Shown: positions 9,449 through 17,748 of the stretch, one piece after another
Layout: each line of letters opens with the position of its first letter
How positions within the stretch are numbered: position 1 is the first letter of the stretch
Assembly: GCF_902460415.1 (NCBI RefSeq)
Contig: NZ_CABPTY010000001.1
Span: forward strand, 1-64,000
DNA length: 64,000 bases
Source: Campylobacter_A concisus_Y
GTDB taxonomy: Bacteria > Campylobacterota > Campylobacteria > Campylobacterales > Campylobacteraceae
Direction: 5' to 3'
The notes under the pieces: generated by a model
What the model was told of the DNA's origin: nothing
Database searches by the model: none
What the model saw: only the letters and a program-made list of their open reading frames with translations
Program-made: the position numbers and the translations under genes

Positions 9449-9972
9449 AAATAAAAATAATGATGCTTGGAGGATTGTGTGCTGCGTTTTTTGCGGCATG
9501 TGCTTTTAATAATCCAAGTATTAGCGATTCGCAAATCGGCCTTAGAAATATCGATTTGCTAGACGATAAAGACGTTGTATTAAAAGATGTGAACTACACA
9601 AAAGAGCCAGCTGGTATGTCAAAGAAATTTGATAGGTCTTTTGAAAATGCACCACCATTTATCCCACACGATACTGAGGGTTTAGTGCCTATCAAAAAGG
9701 ATATGAATATGTGCGTAACCTGCCATATGCCTGAGTTTGCAAAAGATAGTGGAGCAACACCGATACCATCATCTCACTTTTATGATATTAGAAACAAAAA
9801 AGATCTCGCAGGCAAGCTTGATGATGAAAGATATAACTGCACAACATGCCACGTTGAGCAACAAAATGGCGTAACGCAGCTTGTTGGCAATAAATTTAAG
9901 CCTGATTTTAGAGATAAAAATGGCACTCATAAGTCAAACTTGCTAGATGTTTTAAACGATGGTGTTAAATAA
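9445..9972 (+). CDS. napB: periplasmic nitrate reductase dihaem subunit NapB
   Basis: Small electron-transfer subunit of NapAB, 175 aa. An N-terminal signal (MKIKIMMLGGLCAAFFAACA) precedes the mature part; its Cys raises the possibility of lipid attachment, but an ordinary signal peptidase site is also possible. Two haem-binding motifs are visible, CVTCH and CTTCH, with further His residues available as distal ligands. Start overlaps napH by four bases and stop overlaps napF by one base. Confidence 0.95.
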   Translation: MKIKIMMLGGLCAAFFAACAFNNPSISDSQIGLRNIDLLDDKDVVLKDVNYTKEPAGMSKKFDRSFENAPPFIPHDTEGLVPIKKDMNMCVTCHMPEFAKDSGATPIPSSHFYDIRNKKDLAGKLDDERYNCTTCHVEQQNGVTQLVGNKFKPDFRDKNGTHKSNLLDVLNDGVK

Positions 9973-10439
9973 TGCAAAGCAGGCGAGAGCTTTTTAGTAA
10001 AATTTTGGGGGCAAAATCTGCTCCCAAATTTATAACTCCGCCATTTTTTAGCGGAGAGTTTGACTGCGGTGGATGCGATGCTAGCTGCGTAAATGCTTGT
10101 GAAAAAGAGCTTCTTAGCTTTGAAAATGAAAGGGTAGTTTTTAAAGTTAAAAAGCTGGGCTGTGACTTTTGCGAAGAGTGCGCAAAGGCTTGCGAGAGTC
10201 TTGGTAAGAAGACATTAAGCTTAAACTCACCAAAGAGTATAAATGCAAAAGTTAGCATCGATGTTTCTAGCTGTCTAGCATGGAACGATACGATCTGCTA
10301 TAACTGCCTTGATGCTTGCAAATTTAAAGCAGTCGAATTTCTTGGCGTTTTTCGTCCTATTGTTAATCAAAACTGTGTAAGTTGCGGCGAGTGCTTTGAT
10401 GTTTGCTTTAAAAATTCACTTCAAATGGAGGCCTTATGA
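9972..10439 (+). CDS. napF: ferredoxin-type protein NapF
   Basis: Cysteine-rich protein of 155 aa with the NapF-like start MQSRRELFSKILG and several 4Fe-4S-type clusters (CGGCDASCVNAC, CDFCEECAKAC, CVSCGECFDVC). NapF is usually cytoplasmic and thought to help NapA assembly or cluster loading before export. The twin-arginine-like start lacks a long hydrophobic core, consistent with a cytoplasmic location. As I recall, C. jejuni lacks this gene whereas Wolinella has it in the same place. It overlaps napB and napL. Confidence 0.9.
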   Translation: MQSRRELFSKILGAKSAPKFITPPFFSGEFDCGGCDASCVNACEKELLSFENERVVFKVKKLGCDFCEECAKACESLGKKTLSLNSPKSINAKVSIDVSSCLAWNDTICYNCLDACKFKAVEFLGVFRPIVNQNCVSCGECFDVCFKNSLQMEAL

Positions 10440-11371
10440 GAGCTTTGTTTTTTATTTTTTGTCTATTAAATTTTATCTTTGCAAGTGAAATTACCACTCC
10501 ATACAAGCAAATAGAGGCTAGTGCAAATGTGCTAAGCACAACACTAATAAATGGCAAACTCTTTATCGCGACTGATGGAGGAACGGTTGAAATTTATGAT
10601 CCTAAAGAGTCTAAATTTGAAGAGATCATTAAGATGGATGATATAAAAACCTACGTTAGTGATCATGAAAGACCAAAAATTTTAAGCATTGATGAAATTG
10701 ATGGCAAAACTCTTATACTTAGCGAAGGTGATTACGCTACAAAGGTGCTTCATCTAAGAGAAAATGGGCAGATGAGAAGCATAAAAATGGATAATCAAGC
10801 GATAAAAAAGGCATTATTTTTAGATAATGAGCATGTTGCGCTTGCTTCAATTAGCAATGAAATTTACTTTTTAAACTTAAAAAGTGGCGAAATCTATGAT
10901 AGCTTTAAAATTTCAATCGCGATGCTCTCAGATATGGAGATAAGCGAAGATAGAAGCACGCTAGCTATCGCTTGTGAGAGTGGGAAGGTCTACTTTTATA
11001 ATATAAAAGCTAAAAAAATGGATCAAATTTTAGACATTCATACAGACAATATCTACGACATCTCCTATAAAAATGGTGTCATGATCAGCGGAGGTACCGA
11101 CAGGATCGTGGGGATATTCTCAGCTGGGAGCCTAAAAAAGATAAATACCGGCTTTTTGGTCTATGGCGTCGGCCTTAGCGATGATGGCAGAGTGGCGGCT
11201 TATATGAGCGATGAGATGAGCGATGTAAATTTAGTTGATAGCAAAAGCTTAGAAAATATCGCAATGCTAAAAACTGGACAAAGTACGATAAATAGCATAG
11301 TTTTTATAAGCGATAATGAAGTCGTAACTTCAGCCTATGAGAATAAAATTTTGTTTTGGAGAATTAAATGA
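10436..11371 (+). CDS. napL: NapL, periplasmic beta-propeller-like Nap accessory protein
   Basis: Exported protein of 311 aa with a signal peptide (MRALFFIFCLLNFIFA). The rest consists of repeated beta-strand blocks of WD40/quinoprotein-propeller type, visible as recurring G-x-L-x-I/V-A-T and S-D-D-G patterns. Its place between napF and napD matches the Nap accessory gene known as napL in Campylobacter and Wolinella, whose exact role is not settled. There are no haem motifs or cysteine clusters. It overlaps both neighbours by four bases. Confidence 0.85.
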   Translation: MRALFFIFCLLNFIFASEITTPYKQIEASANVLSTTLINGKLFIATDGGTVEIYDPKESKFEEIIKMDDIKTYVSDHERPKILSIDEIDGKTLILSEGDYATKVLHLRENGQMRSIKMDNQAIKKALFLDNEHVALASISNEIYFLNLKSGEIYDSFKISIAMLSDMEISEDRSTLAIACESGKVYFYNIKAKKMDQILDIHTDNIYDISYKNGVMISGGTDRIVGIFSAGSLKKINTGFLVYGVGLSDDGRVAAYMSDEMSDVNLVDSKSLENIAMLKTGQSTINSIVFISDNEVVTSAYENKILFWRIK

Positions 11372-11709
11372 ATATTTCAAGTTTAATAGTTTATACGGAT
11401 AATAAAAATGAAAGTGTAAAAAATGAGATAAAAAAGCTAAAAGAGTGTGAAATAATAACCGATGCAGACGATAGAATCGTAGTGGTAGTTAGTTCAGATA
11501 GCATTGAGGATGAGATAAAAAATTTTAAAAAGATAGAAGCTATCAGTGGAGTGGTGAGCGTTGCGATGGTTTACAGCTATCAAGAAGATGCCGAAGAAAA
11601 TAGAAAAAAGCTAGAAGAAAATGGCAAGATAAGTGAAATTTTAACAAGTGATGAGGTAAAGGCAGAGGATATTACTTATGGCGGCAGCGTGCATCATAGA
11701 GTGAAATAG
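11368..11709 (+). CDS. napD: NapD-type Tat-signal chaperone for NapA
   Basis: Cytoplasmic protein of 113 aa, last gene of the nap operon. The family binds the NapA twin-arginine signal and holds back export until the molybdenum cofactor is inserted. It begins MNISSLIVYTDNK and contains the ferredoxin-like beta-alpha-beta pattern with ISGVVSVAMVYSYQ, matching NapD. The C-terminal 25 residues are charged and extend past the minimal NapD fold. It overlaps napL by four bases and is followed by a hairpin. Confidence 0.88.
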   Translation: MNISSLIVYTDNKNESVKNEIKKLKECEIITDADDRIVVVVSSDSIEDEIKNFKKIEAISGVVSVAMVYSYQEDAEENRKKLEENGKISEILTSDEVKAEDITYGGSVHHRVK

Positions 11710-11724
11710 TAAAACCAAATTTCT

Positions 11725-11763
11725 GGCTTTTGTACTGTGATTAAAATTTATAGTGCAAAAGCC
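11725..11763 (+). terminator. hairpin at the end of the nap operon
   Basis: 12-bp stem (11725-11736 with 11752-11763, one G-U pair) with a 15-base loop, 16 bases after the napD stop. The U-tract is weak, so termination may be incomplete. The remaining 240 bases to the sco gene show no further feature I can support. Confidence 0.5.
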
Positions 11764-12006
11764 TACCTTTCATATAGACCTTCTTAATAAATTTGTTGCT
11801 AATACTACTTATATTTAATCAATCTTGTTTGGCTTGTAGATTAAATTTATGTTCAAGGGTTAATAGATTTTGGGTGAAAAAATCACTCAGCGAGCATTAA
11901 AATCAAAAGTATAACAAGTGAATTAAATTTTAGTTTAGAATATCTTGAGATGATGCTTGCATAAAGAATTTTAGTAGGTCAGTTTTGGCTTACTAAAATT
12001 TCTAGC

Positions 12007-12549
12007 TTAAGGTCTATCTTTGATCAAATTTAATAAATTTTCTCCAATGTTTTCATTTGTTAGATTTGAAATTTCTTTATAAAAATTTCCTTTTTTGTCT
12101 ATTAAGTATATTGAAGAGCTGTGAGCAACAGAGTAGCCCATGGCTGAGTTTTCAAGACGGACTTTTTGAAATTTTACACCATAGGTTTTTGCCACTTCTT
12201 TTAAGGCGTTTAGTTTTAATCCATCAGCATCTTTGTAGAAATTTTTTGCCATTAGGGTTAAATTTTCAGGAGTGTCGCGTTCAGGATCAAGCGTAATAAA
12301 AAGTAGCTCAAAGTCGTCTCTTTTTAGCTTGTTTAGTTCATCGCCAATCAAAGAGAGTGCAGTAGGGCAGACATCGGGGCAAAAAAGATAACCAAAATAT
12401 ATAACTTTGTACTTTCCGTCATAATTTTTAAGACTTACTTCACCATTTTGTGAAAGTGCCTTAAAATCATACTTGTTTGGCTTTATTAGCAAAAGTGCAA
12501 CACCTATACAAATTAAGATTATTATTAAGCCCCAAAATGCCTTTTTCAT
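12007..12549 (-). CDS. Sco1/SenC-family copper chaperone/thiol reductase
   Basis: Membrane-anchored periplasmic protein, 180 aa, with one N-terminal TM helix (about 5-23) and a thioredoxin-like Sco domain. Copper ligands are visible: Cys57 and Cys61 in CPDVC, and His143 in VAHSS. Family members deliver copper to, or reduce the site of, copper oxidases such as cbb3 or the CuA site of NosZ. It is the last gene of a three-gene minus-strand unit after a PCuAC chaperone and an unknown exported protein, which supports a joint copper-delivery job. The target enzyme is not in this window. Confidence 0.92.
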   Translation of the reverse strand: MKKAFWGLIIILICIGVALLLIKPNKYDFKALSQNGEVSLKNYDGKYKVIYFGYLFCPDVCPTALSLIGDELNKLKRDDFELLFITLDPERDTPENLTLMAKNFYKDADGLKLNALKEVAKTYGVKFQKVRLENSAMGYSVAHSSSIYLIDKKGNFYKEISNLTNENIGENLLNLIKDRP

Positions 12550-12558
12550 CGTTACCCT

Positions 12559-13026
12559 CTATAATTTTAGATCAAGATCTACAAAAAAACCAGTTTCTTT
12601 TTCGTCATCAAGCACTTTAAATCTATATCTCATAAGCTCGACAACGCAAGCACTTAGCACTACTTGAGCAGTTAAGTTATCGCCTCTTGGCTCAAGTCTT
12701 GCTTTGATCGATCCCATATTCATATTTATGCCGTCTATCTCAAGACTAGGATTTTTTAGCCCCAAATTTTTACCGTTAATGATTTTAAAGCTAAAAGGTC
12801 TCATAGCATAAATAGGTCTTGGCGAGATGTCTATTTTTAGCTTTACGCCTTTAAATTCCATCTCGCAAGATTTATTGTTTAGATCACATTTTAAAGGATC
12901 TAGCGATGTGTTTACATCGGCAAATTCAGGTGGATCTTCCTTGCTTGTTGTCATAAGCTTATAGCCTATCGAAAAAGCACCTAGAACAATAAAGATAAAT
13001 GAAAAAATAATTATGATTTTTTTCAT
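12559..13026 (-). CDS. exported protein of unknown function in copper chaperone operon
   Basis: 155 aa with an N-terminal TM anchor or signal (about 3-24), then a soluble beta-rich domain. The start codon shares one base with the stop of the PCuAC gene, and the sco gene follows within 10 bases, so the three are coupled. The segment with DGINMNMG and a later CVVELMRYR supplies Met, Cys and Arg residues in a layout recalling FixH/YtkA-like beta-sandwich proteins; that resemblance is my own pattern judgement. A copper-related periplasmic role is inferred from position only. Confidence 0.8.
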   Translation of the reverse strand: MKKIIIIFSFIFIVLGAFSIGYKLMTTSKEDPPEFADVNTSLDPLKCDLNNKSCEMEFKGVKLKIDISPRPIYAMRPFSFKIINGKNLGLKNPSLEIDGINMNMGSIKARLEPRGDNLTAQVVLSACVVELMRYRFKVLDDEKETGFFVDLDLKL

Positions 13027-13448
13027 TATTTAAAGTTTTTAGTTACTCCGATATTATCAAGCTTTATGCTCTCGCCATTACTAAATTTTAGCTCTAAATC
13101 AACTTTATCACCATCTTTTAATGGTTTATTTAGATCCATAAGCATAATGTGTAGACCACCAGGAGCTAGTTTTGTTTCGCCATTTTTTGGGATCACTGCA
13201 TCTTCGATTTGAACCATAGCCATCATACCATCATTCATTTTGTGTGTATGAATTTCTGTACTTTTGCAAACGCTTGAGTGAGCGCCAATAAGCTTTACAT
13301 CAGAATTTGAAGCATTTTTTATATTCATAAAAATTGCACTATTGTTTGTGCCAGGTTTTGTATCTCTAGCTCTAACATTTTCTAGGCTGATATCAGCCGC
13401 CATAAGAGCAGAAGCTGCAAGCATCGCACCAAAAACGATTTTTTTCAT
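13026..13448 (-). CDS. PCuAC-type periplasmic copper chaperone
   Basis: 140 aa with a cleavable signal (MKKIVFGAMLAASALMAAD) and a cupredoxin-like PCuAC (DUF461) domain. The copper motif is visible as IHTHKM...MMAM and, about 30 residues later, GGLHIMLM, matching the family pattern of spaced His and Met ligands. Members capture Cu(I) in the periplasm and pass it to Sco or directly to CuA/CuB oxidases. First gene of the copper trio, with a TATAAT box upstream. Confidence 0.93.
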   Translation of the reverse strand: MKKIVFGAMLAASALMAADISLENVRARDTKPGTNNSAIFMNIKNASNSDVKLIGAHSSVCKSTEIHTHKMNDGMMAMVQIEDAVIPKNGETKLAPGGLHIMLMDLNKPLKDGDKVDLELKFSNGESIKLDNIGVTKNFK

Positions 13449-13485
13449 ATTTTTCCTTTGTGATAAAATTAATAATGGTTTTCAC

Positions 13486-13491
13486 ATTATA
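13486..13491 (-). promoter_or_regulatory. -10 box for the copper chaperone operon
   Basis: TATAAT on the minus strand, preceded by TG, 37 bases upstream of the PCuAC start. Campylobacter sigma-70 promoters rely mainly on such -10 boxes. Confidence 0.5.
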
Positions 13492-13585
13492 CATTTAGAA
13501 CTACTTAATTTACCTTTAAAATCTAAAAATATAAATTTTTTAGGATATAATTACGGACTAAATTTTACTTTTTGGGATATTTCAC

Positions 13586-14551
13586 TTGAAAAAAATTATA
13601 TTTTTCTTCATCGCGTTATCGCCTTGTCTTTTTGCCCAAAATTACGAAGAAATTTACTTAAAAAATGGCTCTGCTGCTGTTATTGATGCCATCGAAAAAA
13701 ATATTTTAAGTAAGGATTACTGGCTAAAAAAGCTTGAAGGCAAGGATGTAAGATATGGGTATTATGACAATGAGATACTTCTAAGTGTAGTTGATAAAAC
13801 TAAAAAGAAGCTTGAAGTGATCTCTTATAATGGCGGCATTACAAAAAAGCTTTTTAGCTCAAGCGTTATAGTTGGCAAAAATGGTGATAAGCTTCTTGAA
13901 GGCGATCTAAAAACACCGGTTGGAGTGTATCAGCTTACACGTAGATTTACGCCAAATGATAGATATCTTGGCCCGCTTGCATTTTCGCTTTCGTATCCAA
14001 ATTTACTTGATAAGCTTGCAAAGCGAAATGGCGGTGGCATTTGGATACATGGCTATCCACTTGATGGTCAAAGGACAGATGAGCTAAAAACAAAAGGCTG
14101 CGTGGCTATGCAAAATGATACTTTGATGAAATTTGATGATGTTGTGGATCACAAAAAAACACTTGCATTTATCTACGAAGATAAGCGTCCAGAAGCTAGC
14201 ACAAAAGATATTGCAGTGATCATTTCTGGACTTTTGGGCTGGAAAAAGACATGGAGCGAGAGCGACATTGAAAACTATCTTAAATTTTACGATAAAAACT
14301 TTGAGCGATACGATGGTATGAGCTTGGAAAAATTTAAAAGTATGAAGCGGGCTATTTTTTCTAAAAAAGAGAAAAAACGCATTAGTTTTTCAAATTTTCT
14401 TATCACGCCTTATCCAAATCTTAAAAACGATAGGCTTTTTCGTGTGAGTTTTTATGAGGATTATGTTTCAGATACACATAAATTTGCTGGGCAAAAGACG
14501 CTTTATGTGAAGCTTTATAACGATGATATGAAAATTTTTATAGAGGAGTAA
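13586..14551 (+). CDS. pgp2: Pgp2/Csd6-type L,D-carboxypeptidase (YkuD fold), cell shape
   Basis: 321-aa exported protein with signal MKKIIFFFIALSPCLFA and a YkuD catalytic domain. Catalytic His and Cys are visible in GGIWIHGYP and TKGCVAM. A C-terminal domain of about 120 residues fits the NTF2-like domain of Pgp2 (C. jejuni) and Csd6 (H. pylori), which trim muropeptide tetrapeptides to tripeptides and are needed for helical cell shape. Length is close to Pgp2. The start is a TTG that begins the signal peptide directly. It is divergent from the copper operon and heads a cell-wall unit with alr. Confidence 0.88.
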   Translation: MKKIIFFFIALSPCLFAQNYEEIYLKNGSAAVIDAIEKNILSKDYWLKKLEGKDVRYGYYDNEILLSVVDKTKKKLEVISYNGGITKKLFSSSVIVGKNGDKLLEGDLKTPVGVYQLTRRFTPNDRYLGPLAFSLSYPNLLDKLAKRNGGGIWIHGYPLDGQRTDELKTKGCVAMQNDTLMKFDDVVDHKKTLAFIYEDKRPEASTKDIAVIISGLLGWKKTWSESDIENYLKFYDKNFERYDGMSLEKFKSMKRAIFSKKEKKRISFSNFLITPYPNLKNDRLFRVSFYEDYVSDTHKFAGQKTLYVKLYNDDMKIFIEE

Positions 14552-14553
14552 AA

Positions 14554-14793
14554 GTGGAAAAATCTCAAGAAGTAAAAGAAAAAATCGAAAAAATTTTAGA
14601 GGCAAGAGCTGCTTTTTTTGCTGAGCTTGACCGTCAGGTTCCAAAGAAAAATGGTACTGATGTTTTTGATTTTAGCAAAGTAAAAGAGGCTGATCTGAAA
14701 GAAATTTACGCCAAATTTTATGCATTTGATTACAACGTAAGAAAACTTTTACCGGATGTTTATACTGCTTTTAATGTGAATTTTAATGTCTGA
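14554..14793 (+). CDS. small conserved protein of unknown function
   Basis: 79 aa, charged and helical, with no signal peptide or TM helix. It starts at GTG 14554, two bases after the stop of the pgp2-like gene, and its end overlaps alr by eight bases, so the three genes are translated together. The C-terminal half (FYAFDYNVRKLLPDVYTAFN) looks structured. I do not recognise a functional family; similar small proteins of about this size occur in Campylobacter and Helicobacter. Confidence 0.75.
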   Translation: MEKSQEVKEKIEKILEARAAFFAELDRQVPKKNGTDVFDFSKVKEADLKEIYAKFYAFDYNVRKLLPDVYTAFNVNFNV

Positions 14794-15799
14794 AATACGT
14801 CTGAATAAAGCTTCATATATCCATAACCTCACTCAAATTTGTGCTAAAGCTGGTGGCAAAGAGAAAGTAATAGTTGTATTAAAGGACAATGCTTATGGCC
14901 ATGGCGTAAGGCTTATTGCTAGTGAGGCTAAAAAATTTGGTATAGAAATTTGTGCTGTAAAAAGTGAGTTTGAAGCAGATGAAATTTCTGATATATTTGA
15001 AAATATTCTCATTCTCTCACATATCCCAACCGGAAATGAAAGTAGTAAATTTATCTATGCGATAAATGATATAGAGGCACTTTTAAAGATAAAAGATGGC
15101 TCAAAAATCAACCTTGCAATTGACACTGGTATGCATAGAAATGGGCTTGATATTAGCGAGCTTGATTATGCGTTTGAAATTTTAACAAGAAGGAATTTAG
15201 AGCTTCTTGGAGCTTATACTCATTTTCGCGCAAGTGATGAGCTAAATGCTGATTATTTTGTGCAAAGGGAAAATTTTAGGGCTGCAAAAGAGAAAATTTT
15301 AGCTCTTTGCGATGAGTTTGGTATAAAAAAACCGATCTTTCACTCTCACAACTCAGCTGCTCTTGAAAGAGCAAGTGAAATCGATGATGATATGGTGCGT
15401 GTTGGCATCGCTCAGTATGGATATGCTCAGTTTAGTGATAGTTTGGACTTAAAGCCAGTACTTTCACTATGGGCAAGTAGAGTTAGTAAGCGTATTTTAA
15501 AAAGTGGTCAAAGTGTTGGATATGGTGCTAAATTTAGCGCAAAAGAAGATATAAATGTAGCCACTTATGATCTTGGATATGGCGATGGATTGCTAAGATA
15601 CAATGGCTGTGGCGAGCTAAGACTTGCCAATAACGAGCCAATACTGGGCAAAATTTCTATGGATAGCTTTAGCTGTAAAGATAGCGGCGAATGGGTCTGT
15701 GTCTTTGAGGATGCAAATATTTGGGCGAAATTTTTTGATACGATAAGTTATGATATTTTAGTAAAACTCTCGCCAAACATCACTAGGAAATTTATATAA
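14786..15799 (+). CDS. alr: alanine racemase
   Basis: PLP enzyme converting L- to D-alanine for peptidoglycan precursors, 337 aa. The N-terminal TIM barrel carries the PLP lysine in VLKDNAYGHG, and the C-terminal beta domain contains DLGYGDGLLRYNG and the GKISMDS segment typical of Alr. It is slightly shorter than many Alr proteins (about 360 aa) but all landmarks are present. Its position beside a muropeptide-trimming enzyme gives a cell-wall context. Confidence 0.95.
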   Translation: MSEIRLNKASYIHNLTQICAKAGGKEKVIVVLKDNAYGHGVRLIASEAKKFGIEICAVKSEFEADEISDIFENILILSHIPTGNESSKFIYAINDIEALLKIKDGSKINLAIDTGMHRNGLDISELDYAFEILTRRNLELLGAYTHFRASDELNADYFVQRENFRAAKEKILALCDEFGIKKPIFHSHNSAALERASEIDDDMVRVGIAQYGYAQFSDSLDLKPVLSLWASRVSKRILKSGQSVGYGAKFSAKEDINVATYDLGYGDGLLRYNGCGELRLANNEPILGKISMDSFSCKDSGEWVCVFEDANIWAKFFDTISYDILVKLSPNITRKFI

Positions 15800-15808
15800 A
15801 GGCAATAT

Positions 15809-16240
15809 ATGAAAAAGATCATTTTATTAGCTCTTGCTAGCCTTGCTTTTGGCGTACAAGAGAGCGAGTTTAAGATTTATGAGCAGATATTAAATCAGCT
15901 TGATACTAAGCAGATCCCAGCTTTTGTCGTCCAAACTGCAAAGCCAAATTTACCAAGCAGGGTCGATGAGATGATTACGCTAAAAGATGTGAGTAGCAGC
16001 GGGCTAAACATACATGGCGAGTTTGTTTTAAACGAGACTAAGACAAAGAAGATAAAAGGCTACAACAAAGCTCAAATTTTAGCTTTAAAAGATGAGTTTT
16101 ATAAAAATGGAAAAGATGCGCTTTGTAACTCAGGTATGGCTAGAGCTGTGCTAAATCGTGGCATCACTCTAAGCGGTAGTTACGGTTTTGGGGGTAGGCA
16201 TTTTTTTGATATAAATTTGGATAAAAGTAGTTGCGAGTAG
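15809..16240 (+). CDS. small exported protein, paralogue of its downstream neighbour
   Basis: 143 aa with a signal peptide (MKKIILLALASLAFG). The C-terminal third has NRGITLSGSYGFGGRHFFDI followed by a near-terminal Cys, with another Cys about 45 residues from the end, probably forming a disulfide. The next gene has the same arrangement, so the two look like tandem paralogues. Function not recognised; periplasmic location is inferred. Stop overlaps the next start by 10 bases. Confidence 0.8.
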   Translation: MKKIILLALASLAFGVQESEFKIYEQILNQLDTKQIPAFVVQTAKPNLPSRVDEMITLKDVSSSGLNIHGEFVLNETKTKKIKGYNKAQILALKDEFYKNGKDALCNSGMARAVLNRGITLSGSYGFGGRHFFDINLDKSSCE

Positions 16241-16632
16241 CCCTTTTTTTACTGTTTTTTTGCTCGCTTGTCCTGGCTCTTACGCCAGATATGGCAGCGA
16301 AAAATCACGCAACTTACTACAAAAAAAAGCTCCCATTTATCTGTACGCCAACACTTACGCTTAATGATATCCTAAATGTCGGTGATACGCTCATCTATAG
16401 ATACGCCGTCAAACACGCAAGAAAGCAAGAGATCAAAAGGCTTGAAGAGAAAGAGCTTTTGGAATTTATCGAAGCTATCAAAAAAGAGAATTTACGAACC
16501 GCTTGCAAAGATAAAGAGATCTTAAATATGCTAAGCATCGGTGTCACCTTGGATGAGCTTTTTTATTCAGAAAATGGTGAGCTGATCTTTGAGTACACTA
16601 TAGAAGATCGTGACTGCAAGAAATTGCAGTGA
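16231..16632 (+). CDS. small exported protein, second member of tandem pair
   Basis: 133 aa from a TTG start that lies inside the end of the upstream gene, giving the signal peptide RVALFLLFFCSLVLAL. It has a Cys soon after the signal and a C-terminal block (ILNMLSIGVTLDELFYSENG and onward, ending DRDCKKLQ) that aligns by eye with the end of the upstream protein: Ile-x-Leu, aromatic, Phe, acidic stretch, Cys. Cys before and after this block suggests a disulfide-bracketed domain. Function unknown. Confidence 0.75.
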   Translation: MRVALFLLFFCSLVLALTPDMAAKNHATYYKKKLPFICTPTLTLNDILNVGDTLIYRYAVKHARKQEIKRLEEKELLEFIEAIKKENLRTACKDKEILNMLSIGVTLDELFYSENGELIFEYTIEDRDCKKLQ

Positions 16633-16870
16633 AATTTGGGGCTACAATTCAGTCTTTGATTATAAAATTTTGATCTTTTTGCAAAATTTAAAATTCCATT
16701 TACTCATAAGAATCGACTACTGATTTTAAGCTTCGAAAAGTTTGCCACTAAAATCAGAGCCTAAATTACTCACTCATGAAATTTAAAATTTTTGTAAATT
16801 TATAAATTTAAAGCCAAAAAAGATGGTAAAAAGAAGAAATTTAGCCCAAATTTTACTAGAACTAAATTTT

Positions 16871-17740
16871 CTACATGCCTCTTTTTATCTCTTGCTCAAG
16901 TCTTTCAAGCTCAGCAATCCTATCGCTAGTGCTTGGATGCGTTCTAAAAAGTACGCCAAGCTTGTTAGTTAGCGAGCCAAATGGATTTACGATAAACATA
17001 TGAGCACTTTGCTCGCTTGCGTTTTGCATAATGTAAGAATTTGAGTAGCTCTCAAGCTTTCTTAGAGCGCTTGCAAGCCACTCTGGATGTCCTGTTAGAT
17101 AGGCTGCACCCTTGTCCGCCTTGTACTCGCGCTCTCTTGAGATTGCCATTTGTATGATTGTAGCAGCTATTGGCATGAGTATAGCAAGTGCTAGCATAAC
17201 GATGGCATTACCGCCACCTCTTCTTGAACTGCCACTCTGCCCAGCAATACCACCAATCTTAGCAAAATTTGCAAGCATTGCGATAGCGCCAGCTAATATG
17301 GCAGCGATTGAGCCAGTTAGGATGTCGTAGTGCCTTACGTGGCTTAGCTCGTGAGCTAGTACGCCCTCGATCTCGTTTTCATTTAAAATTTTTAAAAGCC
17401 CCTCGGTTACCGCGACAGCTGCGTGGCTTGGATTGCGGCCTGTGGCAAAGGCATTTGGTACCTCTTCTGGGATGATGTAAATTTTTGGCATCGGTAAATT
17501 CGCCTTTTGTGTGAGGCGAGAGACGATCTCGTAAAGGCCGTGAGCGTTGCTCTCATCGACTGGGATGGCGTTATATCTTTTTAGCACGAGCTTGTCGCTG
17601 AAAAAGTAAGAAAATAGGTTCATGCCAGCTGCCATCAAAAAGGCGATCATCATGCCTTGCTCGCCGCCCACATAGCCACCAACAGCGATGAAAACTAACA
17701 TTAAAGCAACCATTAAAAAAGCAGTTTTGAAAATTTCCAT
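16871..17740 (-). CDS. htpX: HtpX-family membrane zinc metalloprotease
   Basis: M48B protease of the inner membrane, 289 aa. Two N-terminal TM helices (about 5-23 and 30-50) precede the cytosolic HExxH site at His130-Glu131-His134 (HELSH), and two further hydrophobic segments lie near 160-205. The ERE in SREREYKAD supplies the third zinc ligand. The family degrades misfolded membrane proteins. It is the last gene of a minus-strand run after ribA and rsmG, eight bases after a small unknown gene. Confidence 0.95.
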   Translation of the reverse strand: MEIFKTAFLMVALMLVFIAVGGYVGGEQGMMIAFLMAAGMNLFSYFFSDKLVLKRYNAIPVDESNAHGLYEIVSRLTQKANLPMPKIYIIPEEVPNAFATGRNPSHAAVAVTEGLLKILNENEIEGVLAHELSHVRHYDILTGSIAAILAGAIAMLANFAKIGGIAGQSGSSRRGGGNAIVMLALAILMPIAATIIQMAISREREYKADKGAAYLTGHPEWLASALRKLESYSNSYIMQNASEQSAHMFIVNPFGSLTNKLGVLFRTHPSTSDRIAELERLEQEIKRGM

Positions 17741-17748
17741 TTTTGTCC

